7,544 nt of DNA, from the NCBI GenBank assembly GCA_900554625.1, contig USHP01000086.1, positions 1 to 7,544 of the forward strand, written 5' to 3'. The DNA is from an uncultured Eubacteriales bacterium. GTDB taxonomy: Bacteria > Bacillota > Clostridia > Oscillospirales > Oscillospiraceae. Of this stretch, positions 1-5,822 are shown one piece after another (position 1 is the first letter of the stretch; every line of letters starts with the position of its first letter). Made by a program: the position numbers and the translations under genes. The notes under the pieces are model-generated. The model was not told where the DNA came from. It did no database searches and saw only the letters and a program-made list of their open reading frames with translations.

Positions 1-1207
1 GCACCGCCGTGCTCTCGGTGGTGAGGGTTCTCAACGCCTGAATTCTCCGCAGGCCGTAGGGCAAAGCTGTGTCCAGCCCGTCCTTCTGCTGCCAGCGCAG
101 GACGCTCATCTGGCACAGATGCTTTCTTGCCGTAGTGAGCAGGGTTTCCGTATCGCTGTCCAGCTGCTCCTTGGTGTCGGCTAAATGTACCAAGGCCACA
201 AGGCCGAACATCATCCGCTGATCCCTGCTGGTGAGATCCTCCAGCATCTCCTTGGTTTCCTTGCGCTGCTGCTCCATATCGTAGGGCAGGACAGCGGAAA
301 AGTTGTTGGCGGCATTCTGTTTCCGCTGCCAATTCGCGGCATTCGTTTCCACCCCTAAAAGCTTGTTCTGGATTTCCCGCACCGCTTCGTCGGTAGGAAC
401 CGCTAAAATATCGATGGAGAGCATGAGGCTGCGGTTCATGTCGCAGAGCTCGGCAATCATGGAATCCTTGATATAGCTGGCGTAATCCTGCAGGTAGAGC
501 ACACGCCCCCAGCGGTCGTTTAGGCGGAAATGGTCTTTCTGGAATTCCATCGAATCGGGGCACAGCCAATCCTTGAAGCTGTGTCCCTTTTTCATATGTT
601 CCTTCAGGTCGAATGCAAAGGCGGCAGGCTCGTTCCCCTTGAAGAAATCCCGGAAAATCTGCAGGCGCGCCCCGATATCCAGTTCGCGGCCTATGGAGGA
701 AAGCTGGGAAAGGTGGGTGATGAGGTCGGTGCCTACACGGGCAAAATAGGTGCGGGCTTCGTCGATGTTCCGCTTGGCCACGGTGATGGTGATGTAGCGG
801 TCCTGTACCACGCTGTTGCTCACGCCGGTCACCTTGGAGAGCAGCATTTCATTGTACTCTTTCCGGTAATGGTCCAGCCCATCCTCCCGCATGGGCAGCA
901 GCAGGGATTTCTCAAATTCCTCTTTGTTGACTTTCCGGTTATTGATGGTGATCTTGGCGGAAGCGCCGGAATCCAGTGCGTTCAGCAGTTCCGAATAGTC
1001 TAAAAACATCGCCGTCTTATCTTCCTTGCTTGCGATGCTGTAATTGATGTCGGTAAAGGAAAAGGTCTTGGAAAACCGGCTCCCCACCTGAAAAATCCCA
1101 TCCGGCCAGATGCGCTGGATGGGGATGGCGTCCTGTACGGACTTTGGTATGGTGAATTTCTCTTTTTCTGCTTTCGCTGCTTTACTGAGCGTTTTGATTA
1201 TAGGCAT
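1..1207 (-). CDS. virB4: VirB4/TraE-like conjugation ATPase, N-terminal half (C-terminus beyond window)
   Basis: This is the ATPase that energises assembly and substrate transfer in the conjugative type IV secretion system, acting at the inner face of the membrane. The reading frame from ATG 1207 runs without a stop to the left edge (402 residues), about half of the usual length near 800. It starts MPIIKTLSKAAKAEKEKFTIP, then PIQRIWPDGIFQVG and SKTFSFTDINYSIASKEDK, which is characteristic of the Tn1549/CTn-type VirB4. The N-terminal CagE/TrbE-like domain follows, with DRYITITVAKRNIDEARTYF and LLGVETNAANWQRKQN. Near the edge it reads LDTALPYGLRRIQ and RTLTTES, a stretch that precedes the Walker A region in these proteins. 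Walker A and B themselves are outside the window. The start has AAAAGGA with a short gap to ATG and lies 25 nt after the preceding stop. Confidence 0.93.
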   Translation of the reverse strand, partial: MPIIKTLSKAAKAEKEKFTIPKSVQDAIPIQRIWPDGIFQVGSRFSKTFSFTDINYSIASKEDKTAMFLDYSELLNALDSGASAKITINNRKVNKEEFEKSLLLPMREDGLDHYRKEYNEMLLSKVTGVSNSVVQDRYITITVAKRNIDEARTYFARVGTDLITHLSQLSSIGRELDIGARLQIFRDFFKGNEPAAFAFDLKEHMKKGHSFKDWLCPDSMEFQKDHFRLNDRWGRVLYLQDYASYIKDSMIAELCDMNRSLMLSIDILAVPTDEAVREIQNKLLGVETNAANWQRKQNAANNFSAVLPYDMEQQRKETKEMLEDLTSRDQRMMFGLVALVHLADTKEQLDSDTETLLTTARKHLCQMSVLRWQQKDGLDTALPYGLRRIQALRTLTTESTAV

Positions 1208-1232
1208 CCTTCCTTTTCTGAGAGATTTATGG

Positions 1233-1952
1233 TTACCGTTCCTGCCCTTTGTGCCGTGGACTGCGGTTGTTTCGCATAGGCGGGTCGGCGGGTAAAAGCC
1301 GGTATTTGTTGACCGCCGCCCATTCCGGCAACTCCCGGATAGAGTGGACGGTTCCTTCGTGGAATTCATCGAACAGCACCAGCCGGTTCTGGTCAAGATA
1401 ACGGACGGTGCAGAAACCGAAAAACCCATCTGGAGAAGTAACCTTGAGCTTCCCGCCATCCGGCATACGAAACTGTTCACGGCCCTGCTGATCGAGGATG
1501 GGGATACCGTTTCTGGCTTCCCGCATATGCCGATCCAAAGCCAAAAAGGAAAAAGAGTTCATCCGTAAGCGGCTGTCCGTCGAATAGAAGGAACAGATGA
1601 GGATATGCGAGTATCTTCCGGTATCGATGCGAAAGCCGTACAGCCTGTCAGTACAAAAGTTGTCCAGCAGGGCGCCGTCCGGGTGGGACGCACAGTATGA
1701 CCGCAGTTCGTTTGGACTTTTCAAAATACCTTGGCGCAGGGTATCTATCATATCATTGAAATCATCACCGAATTCCGGGGTATTCAATTCTTGGGTCCGA
1801 TCCCGCCACGAGCTTTCGAATTCTGGAGTCCCAACATTGAGATTGGCTGTGAGGTATCCAATGCAGCCGGTTTTGGCGTTGAGTTCCCGATGGCTGTGCC
1901 AGCCCATACAAACCCTTTCTTCCGGGAGGATAGGATGGATGTTCAGTTCCAT
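1233..1952 (-). CDS. Uncharacterised 239-aa protein encoded between prgI and virB4
   Basis: I do not know a function for this protein. It is probably soluble: no signal peptide or membrane helix is visible. It begins MELNIHPILPEERV, then TGCIGYLTANLN, a charged region with FGDDFNDMIDTLRQGIL, an aromatic/Cys-rich middle (RSYCASH, DNFCTDRLYGFRIDTGRYSHILICSFYS), and a C-terminal part with REARNGIPILDQQGREQFRMPDGGKLKVTS, CTVRYLD and a basic tail. From memory, proteins with the PILPEER and TGCIGYL start and the FR-PDGGK motif are widespread as 'hypothetical' genes in conjugative elements of gut Firmicutes; I cannot verify this here. Its ATG (1952) overlaps the PrgI stop by 10 nt and virB4 starts 25 nt after its stop, so it is embedded in the transfer operon. 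A role in transfer or in host interaction is possible but unproven. Confidence 0.85.
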   Translation of the reverse strand: MELNIHPILPEERVCMGWHSHRELNAKTGCIGYLTANLNVGTPEFESSWRDRTQELNTPEFGDDFNDMIDTLRQGILKSPNELRSYCASHPDGALLDNFCTDRLYGFRIDTGRYSHILICSFYSTDSRLRMNSFSFLALDRHMREARNGIPILDQQGREQFRMPDGGKLKVTSPDGFFGFCTVRYLDQNRLVLFDEFHEGTVHSIRELPEWAAVNKYRLLPADPPMRNNRSPRHKGQER

Positions 1953-2347
1953 TTTTCAGCCCCCTGTTCTTTCCCAGCCGGTGGCTGGGGCTTGCGGGTT
2001 TTCCGTTTGCGGGGAGGCTTCATCCCCTCCGCGATGGCATCCTTCATGGCGTCAAAGTAGAGGCTGTCGGATTTGAACACCAGTTTTTTCGGGTACAAAA
2101 ATTCCGACTTAAACCACGCCCACGCCGCCTGTTCAGCAGTCATGCCATGGTATTTGAAAAAGCCACAGGCCGCAAAGGGCGCGGCTCCAAGAATGCACAT
2201 CCAGCCGACTTCTTCGCTGCCGATCAGCGGTCGCAAACCAAAATACAGACCGACTGCCACGCCGACCGCAAGCAAAGAACAGATAAACTGCCGGGTAGAT
2301 AGCCCAAAAAAGATGGACTCCTGATAATCCCGGATTTCCTTTGGCAC
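1943..2347 (-). CDS. prgI: PrgI-family membrane protein of the conjugation channel
   Basis: This 134-residue protein matches the small PrgI family, a membrane component found next to VirB4 ATPases in Gram-positive type IV secretion systems. It opens PKEIRDYQESIFFGLSTRQ, then has two hydrophobic segments (FICSLLAVGVAVGLYFGL and GWMCILGAAPFAACGFF), a soluble stretch with WAWFKSEFLYPKKLVF, and a very basic tail (PPRKRKTRKPQPPAGK). The listed start is GTG 2347, the only canonical start in frame. The ribosome-binding site AAGGAG (2374-2369) is 21 nt away. The frame is open further upstream, and ATC at 2359 (giving IEVKVPKE) lies 9 nt from that site, so translation may begin there. Its 3' end overlaps the next gene by 10 nt, indicating translational coupling. 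Confidence 0.9.
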   Translation of the reverse strand: MPKEIRDYQESIFFGLSTRQFICSLLAVGVAVGLYFGLRPLIGSEEVGWMCILGAAPFAACGFFKYHGMTAEQAAWAWFKSEFLYPKKLVFKSDSLYFDAMKDAIAEGMKPPRKRKTRKPQPPAGKEQGAEKWN

Positions 2348-2368
2348 TTTTACTTCGATATCGCTTCA

Positions 2369-2376
2369 CTCCTTTT
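2369..2376 (-). promoter_or_regulatory. Ribosome-binding site upstream of the PrgI-family gene
   Basis: AAAAGGAG lies between the trbL stop and the PrgI gene. It is 21 nt from the in-frame GTG at 2347 but 9 nt from an in-frame ATC at 2359, so it calls the annotated start into question. A GTG that overlaps its last G opens a different frame, unrelated to PrgI. Confidence 0.5.
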
Positions 2377-2380
2377 GGGC

Positions 2381-2673
2381 CTACAGCCCCAATAATTCTT
2401 TAACGATCCTATCGCTCATCCGCACAGCGCCCACCAAAACCAGCAGGTTGAAGATTAACTCACCCACATAACTCCAAACGGCGGTTACCGCTGAAACATT
2501 GGGGTCTACTGCAGGCGGAGAAGCCGCCATGACAGAAAAGATAATGCAGGCCAGCGCAATGATGGCTCCTTCCAGACACACTCCGGCATAGGAACGCAGG
2601 AAGTTTTTGCCCACATTGCTGGTGGTTTCTCCGGCAAAGGTAGACATGGGGATTGGTGCGATAGCTGTGTACA
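2381..2673 (-). CDS. TrbL/VirB6-like conjugation channel protein, exon 2 (3' part)
   Basis: This is the C-terminal third of the channel protein. It begins with TG, which completes the Met codon left open by exon 1, and reads YTAIAPIPMSTFAGE, then a hydrophobic helix (GVCLEGAIIALACIIFSVMA) and a final one (LIFNLLVLVGAVRMSDRI), ending ELLGL and TAG at 2383-2381. The TAIAPIP-STFAGE segment is a recognisable conserved stretch of this family, and it only becomes continuous with FKLYM after removal of 2674-5211. An apparent longer frame beginning in the intron (to 2749) is made of domain V and VI sequence and is not protein. The PrgI-family gene follows 33 nt downstream, consistent with one operon. 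Confidence 0.9.
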
Positions 2674-2733
2674 GTAGGGTAAGCGCCCAACGCCTTGCCG
2701 CATTCCTGCGGTAGGTTTCCAAACGCTCCCCTC
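2674..2733 (-). ncRNA. Group II intron domain VI with branch-point adenosine and 3' splice site
   Basis: The base of the helix pairs GGG and AGCG on the 5' side with CGCT and CCC on the 3' side. Between the two 3' strands T and A are unpaired; the A at 2680 is the seventh base from the intron end, the expected branch-point position. A distal hairpin, CCGCA-GGAA-TGCGG, caps the domain. The intron ends TAC at 2676-2674. Confidence 0.85.
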
Positions 2734-2734
2734 C

Positions 2735-2768
2735 AAACCGGACGTACACCTCTCGATGTATCCGGCTT
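2735..2768 (-). ncRNA. Group II intron domain V (catalytic hairpin)
   Basis: This 34-nt hairpin starts with A-AGCCGGA and ends TCCGGTT-T. The lower stem pairs AGCCGGA with TCCGGTT, including one G-U pair. A 2-nt CG bulge (2744-2743) follows, then the upper stem TACATC/GGTGTA capped by a GAGA tetraloop (2754-2751). The AGC catalytic triad is in place at 2767-2765. All hallmarks of domain V are present, which argues for a splicing-competent ribozyme. Confidence 0.92.
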
Positions 2769-2776
2769 TCCAGATA

Positions 2777-4609
2777 TCAGTCTAACTTTCCATTGTGCAG
2801 CTTTACATGGCAGGAATGGCATAGGGCCATTGTCTTGCGCCTGCGCGCAATCATATGGCGCTCCCATTCCGCCTTACCACTTAAATCTTTCAGTTTTCGG
2901 ACATGATGGATTTCAATATCCTCTGTTTCGGCTCCGCAGAACTCGCATACATGGCCCTCCAGTCGGTCTGTCAGACTTGTATAGCGGCGGTTCTCATTTG
3001 CTCTGCCAATAATGTCCGGGTTTTCCGTCACAACAACTCTGCCGTTGCGCCGCATACCCTGATTGTAGAACACCACGGACTTTGTCCCGTTTTTCGTTGG
3101 ATAGGATACGGTGAAGTCCCCGTTGTGGCAGTATTTGCGGATGATTTTTCGCATACTTGTCCGATACTTTCCAGCGAAGGTCTTGTACATGCTGAACTTC
3201 ATCACATAGAAGAAGGAGTTCAACACCGTTGCGTTGTTTGCCAGCCGATAATAGTTGTACATTCCCCGCACTTCTGCATTGTACTGGTTCAGAATCTCAA
3301 TATCATCCAGGCGTATCAGCCCCGGACGCCGTACCGGTTCCCATACCTCTTTGTTCCCATGGGCTTTGTCGTAGCTGATTTTCAGGGTGCCATAGGAGAG
3401 CAGGCGGTTCAGCCATTTTTCCTTGGGTATATAGAGTTTAACCTTGCCAGAATAAATGCGCTGGACAGCGCCCTTTGAGGTGCGGATGCAGTTTCGGTCC
3501 TGACTAATTGTAATCAGATATCCGAGAAAACGGGCGAAATCATTGCCGTGGGTGATGAGTGTTTTTTCCGGTGACATCTCCAGATGAAGGCGCTCCCTGA
3601 TGAACGCTCCCACATCGGATTTGACCTGCCTTGCATCCTCTTTGCTTCCAATCACACCAATCAGGAAGTCGTCGGCATAGCGGACGTAAACAACCCGCTT
3701 GTATTCCGTGTCCATGGGATCGCTGTAAGGAATAGAGCGCAGCTGGCTATTAAGTTCCTTTATCTGCGCCATGACCTCCCGACGTTTTTCCTCACTGATT
3801 TTTGCTCCATTGCGTTTTAGCCATTCCTGTTTTCCGCGCCGGACATCTAACGGCTTTTTGTAGGCCGGGTTGATTTTCCGTTTTGTGCCGCGGTTAAAGG
3901 TCTTGGCATATTCCGCCATGAACACGTCCAATTCATTGAGATAGATATTCGCCAGGATTGGACTAATCAGCGACCCTTGCGGGGTGCCGGAGTAGGTGTT
4001 GTAGTACACCCAGTTTTCCATATATCCCGCTTTCAGGAATTTCCAAATCAGGCCGATGAAATGCTCATCCGCAATGCGTCTGCGCAGTATCTGCACCAGC
4101 ACATGATGGTCAACATGGTCAAAGCACCCTTTGATGTCGCCCTCAACAAACCATTTGACCCCCGTGTAATTCCGCTTGATATATTGCAGGGCTGTATGAC
4201 AGCTCCGCTTTGGGCGAAATCCATGGGAAGTAGCACAGAAGGTAGGTTCGTAGATACTTTCCAGTATCATGCGCACCACCTCTTGTACCAGCTTGTCGTC
4301 AAAGGACGGAATACCAAGGGGGCGCGTTTTACCGTTTGCTTTCGGGATATACGTTCTTCTGGCCGGTTTCGGCTGATAGCTGAAATCCTTCAATTTTTGA
4401 ATAAGGGCTTCAATTCGCTTCATACTCATGCCGTCGATTGTTTTCCCATCGCTTCCTTCTGTCATGTTGCCTGGCTTTGCTTGAATACGTTCATACGCCA
4501 GCAGATAAAATGCCGGATTGTACAGGTTTCGATAGAGCCTTTGATAGTGGTAATCTTTGTTTGCTGCTTTTGATGTTAGACTTTCCAAAACGTTCTTTGG
4601 ACTTCTCAT
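2777..4609 (-). CDS. ltrA: Group II intron-encoded reverse transcriptase/maturase/HNH endonuclease
   Basis: This 610-residue LtrA-type protein assists intron splicing, cleaves the target DNA strand and reverse-transcribes the inserted RNA. Fingers/palm motifs are complete: RTYIPKANGKTRPLGIPS at 86-102, SHGFRPKRSCHTAL at 128-141, the first catalytic aspartate in EGDIKGCFD (D158), GTPQGSLISPILANIYL at 208-224, and YADD at 311-314. A charged insertion fills about 228-305 between the last two, as in mitochondrial- and chloroplast-like intron proteins. FLGY is at 361-364. The maturase (X) domain covers about 385-530, with YNAEVRGMYNYYRLANN at 443-459. The C-terminal HNH domain has CEFC (C555, C558), HH at 568-569, CHSC (C597, C600) and H605. 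No catalytic residue is missing, so it looks active. The start ATG is preceded by GAGAGG with a 4-nt gap. The stop lies 8 nt from domain V. The symbol is by family resemblance only. Confidence 0.96.
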   Translation of the reverse strand: MRSPKNVLESLTSKAANKDYHYQRLYRNLYNPAFYLLAYERIQAKPGNMTEGSDGKTIDGMSMKRIEALIQKLKDFSYQPKPARRTYIPKANGKTRPLGIPSFDDKLVQEVVRMILESIYEPTFCATSHGFRPKRSCHTALQYIKRNYTGVKWFVEGDIKGCFDHVDHHVLVQILRRRIADEHFIGLIWKFLKAGYMENWVYYNTYSGTPQGSLISPILANIYLNELDVFMAEYAKTFNRGTKRKINPAYKKPLDVRRGKQEWLKRNGAKISEEKRREVMAQIKELNSQLRSIPYSDPMDTEYKRVVYVRYADDFLIGVIGSKEDARQVKSDVGAFIRERLHLEMSPEKTLITHGNDFARFLGYLITISQDRNCIRTSKGAVQRIYSGKVKLYIPKEKWLNRLLSYGTLKISYDKAHGNKEVWEPVRRPGLIRLDDIEILNQYNAEVRGMYNYYRLANNATVLNSFFYVMKFSMYKTFAGKYRTSMRKIIRKYCHNGDFTVSYPTKNGTKSVVFYNQGMRRNGRVVVTENPDIIGRANENRRYTSLTDRLEGHVCEFCGAETEDIEIHHVRKLKDLSGKAEWERHMIARRRKTMALCHSCHVKLHNGKLD

Positions 4610-5211
4610 AGTGCCTCTCGCACCTTTCCATTGATAGTTTGGTTGATATCCTGCCGCCCTTCGCTATGTGCAAGGCTTTCCCTTGCTCGGACTACTACGG
4701 CGGCTCCGTTGCCATACCGGATTTTCAGGCTCTGAAAGCCATAGCCTATGAGGGCATTCCGGGTTAGGCAATCCCCGGTTAGGCAGTTTGGGACAGCGTG
4801 TTGCGATGTCGGAATGGGTTTTCGTCCGTTATCCGCTTACTGCGGTCGGCTGTCGTGGGTATCTCGCAATCGGCGTGTACATGTCACCAATTGCCACGGC
4901 ATGCGGCGAATACAACTATCCTGCGCCGCCGGCTCAAGTATGCCGCCTTGGACTGCCCTTCAAGCAATCCAGCTTTATTCCTCATTCACAACGTTTCACC
5001 TTGCCGTTCAGTAGTGGTTAGATAGTTTCCCAACTTACGGCGTTGCCGATATGCTACACTCCCCATTGGGTTTCCCCTCCGGATAAATCGGTTGGTGATA
5101 GGGTAATTTGCACCTCCCTTCGGAATACCTTTTCCTACTGCCGCGCTACTGGCAGAATCCCAAATTGCCCGCAGACTGCTTTGGCTCACGCCGCAGCCCT
5201 TCCAGGCGCAC
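4610..5211 (-). ncRNA. Group II intron ribozyme, 5' part (domains I-III and start of IV)
   Basis: These roughly 600 nt between the 5' splice site and the maturase start contain no protein gene. They hold the catalytic RNA scaffold: domain I (exon recognition), II, III and the 5' strand of domain IV. I infer this from position and length, which fit the family; I have not folded domain I. A TGAAC on the minus strand (about 5010-5006) could pair with GTTCA just upstream of the last exon-1 bases as an EBS2-IBS2 contact, but this is tentative. Several short plus-strand frames around 4748-5025 overlap each other in different frames and are not genes. Confidence 0.8.
4756..4785. repeat. Two adjacent 15-bp imperfect direct repeats inside the intron RNA
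   Basis: On the plus strand ATTCCGGGTTAGGCA (4756-4770) is directly followed by ATCCCCGGTTAGGCA (4771-4785), identical at 13 of 15 positions. The repeat lies in the noncoding ribozyme part, about 150 nt before the maturase start, so probably in domains II-IV. It looks like a small tandem duplication, or two similar helix strands. Confidence 0.6.
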
Positions 5212-5740
5212 TATATAATTTGAACATACGACTATACACCGTCAGGATCATAATAAACGCCAACACGGTAATGAACAGGCCGCCCAGCAGGGTGACTGCC
5301 CACAGGGGGATGCTGTCCCAAAAGCCCACCTGGTTGATCTTGTCGATGATTTCCTGCGGGAGCGTGGTGCCGCTGCTCCCCGACAAGCCGGATTGAGTAA
5401 TGATGGTGGAAACCATCCCTTGAATAATTTTGAAAACAGCCAGCATCAGGTCGAGGCCGTATCCTACTGCCGCCTTTGCCAGTGCAAAACGAATGAACAT
5501 CTTGAAGGCCGCTTCCGGGCGCTTCAGGTCGGTAAAACTCGAACAGGTTTTCACCACGCCGACTGCGAAAAACAAAACCAGCAGGCCGTACCCAATGGCT
5601 TTCAAGGCCCCGTTGATGTCCAGCATGACCTGCCAAATCCCGCCGCCCTTAAAGGTTGCGGGGTCCCGTGTAAGCAAAGTCCAGATTTCAGCCAGCTTGT
5701 CGTTCCATGTTCCCAGCGCCGAATTTAAGTTATCGATAAT
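5212..5740 (-). CDS. TrbL/VirB6-like conjugation channel protein, exon 1 (5' part, interrupted by group II intron)
   Basis: This is the N-terminal two thirds of a polytopic inner-membrane channel protein of the TrbL/VirB6 type. The frame is open from 5755. I place the start provisionally at ATT 5740 because the residues that follow (WNDKLAEIWTLLTRDPATFKGGGIW) look like protein-coding family sequence; they include about 20 residues upstream of TTG 5677, the only canonical in-frame start. Hydrophobic segments lie around ALKAIGYGLLVLFFAVGVV, FALAKAAVGYGLDLMLAVF and WAVTLLGGLFITVLAFIMIL. The exon ends FKLY plus one base (A) at 5212, exactly where GTGCG of the intron begins. Joined to 2673-2381 it gives 822 nt, a 273-residue protein with the frame intact. 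Without splicing, translation would run eight codons into the intron and stop at 5188-5186. The start codon is uncertain; family and junction are well supported. Confidence 0.85.
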
Positions 5741-5755
5741 CCAGTTTCCGGCTGG

Positions 5756-5764
5756 TCACCTCCC
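5756..5764 (-). promoter_or_regulatory. Strong Shine-Dalgarno sequence upstream of trbL exon 1
   Basis: GGGAGGTGA is a near-complete match to the 16S anti-Shine-Dalgarno sequence. No ATG, GTG or TTG in the trbL frame follows at normal spacing. The trbL frame has its last upstream stop (TGA, 5758-5756) inside this motif. The GTG within the motif is in another frame that closes after nine codons. Confidence 0.6.
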
Positions 5765-5768
5765 ATCT

Positions 5769-5803
5769 AAAAAATGTGGGAGCGCCCGCCATCGGGCGCT
5801 CCC
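5769..5803 (-). terminator. Intrinsic (rho-independent) terminator downstream of the Maff2 gene
   Basis: A perfect 11-bp GC-rich inverted repeat (arms 5803-5793 and 5788-5778, GGGAGCGCCCG paired with CGGGCGCTCCC) closes a 4-nt loop. On the minus strand it is followed by ACA and six T residues (5774-5769). It starts 20 nt after the Maff2 stop codon and lies just before the trbL ribosome-binding site, so it sits inside the transfer operon. It may lower transcription of the downstream channel genes relative to virD4-maff2, or act as an attenuator with read-through. The T-run exists only for minus-strand transcription, which fixes the orientation. Confidence 0.85.
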
Positions 5804-5822
5804 TTGACTGGAAAACAGAAAA

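Larger units (their letters stand above)
2674..5211 (-). mobile_element. Complete group II intron inserted in trbL/virB6, same strand as host gene
   Basis: This is a 2,538-nt retroelement that splices from the RNA as a ribozyme and retrohomes through its encoded reverse transcriptase. The 5' end is GTGCG (5211-5207), the group II consensus. The 3' end is CCCTAC (an AY end, 2679-2674). Domains V and VI lie at the 3' end, and the reading frame for the maturase fills domain IV. Excision restores a continuous channel protein, with the Met codon split A|TG. The 5' start, GTGCGCC, and the domain V sequence resemble Ll.LtrB-type (mitochondrial-like, IIA) introns from memory; the subclass is not proved. 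Like the intron in orf14 of Tn5397, it resides in a conjugation gene of an integrative element. I could not place EBS1 with confidence: exon 1 ends TTATATA and no perfect complement is evident in the 5' half. Confidence 0.95.

Noticed and set aside
530..1003. Plus-strand 157-aa frame
   Set aside because: It lies antisense to the continuous VirB4 frame and has no family resemblance or ribosome-binding site; it is a shadow frame.
2676..2684. Alternative intron 3' end at CTTAC, 5 nt upstream of the chosen one
   Set aside because: It also ends in AY, but it would shift the exon 2 frame and place the bulged A two bases from the splice site.
2381..2749. A stand-alone 122-aa membrane protein starting in the intron
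   Set aside because: Its first 25 or so residues come from domain V and VI RNA sequence; only the part from 2673 downward is coding (exon 2).
2903..4573. Plus-strand frames of 78-198 aa antisense to the reverse transcriptase
   Set aside because: The minus-strand protein has all conserved RT/maturase/HNH motifs; the opposite frames show none and are shadows.
4748..5025. Three overlapping plus-strand frames of 75-88 aa
   Set aside because: They overlap each other in different frames and lie antisense to intron domains I-III, a structured RNA region.
5052..5058. Possible EBS1 (AGTGTAG on the minus strand) pairing with TTATATA of exon 1
   Set aside because: Only six pairs, three of them G-U, and with a mismatch next to the splice site; too weak to call without a fold of domain I.
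5186..5677. A stand-alone 163-aa membrane protein starting at TTG and ending SAPGRAAA
   Set aside because: The last eight residues are translated from the intron 5' end and the start omits about 20 residues of plausible coding sequence. It is exon 1 of trbL, not a complete gene.
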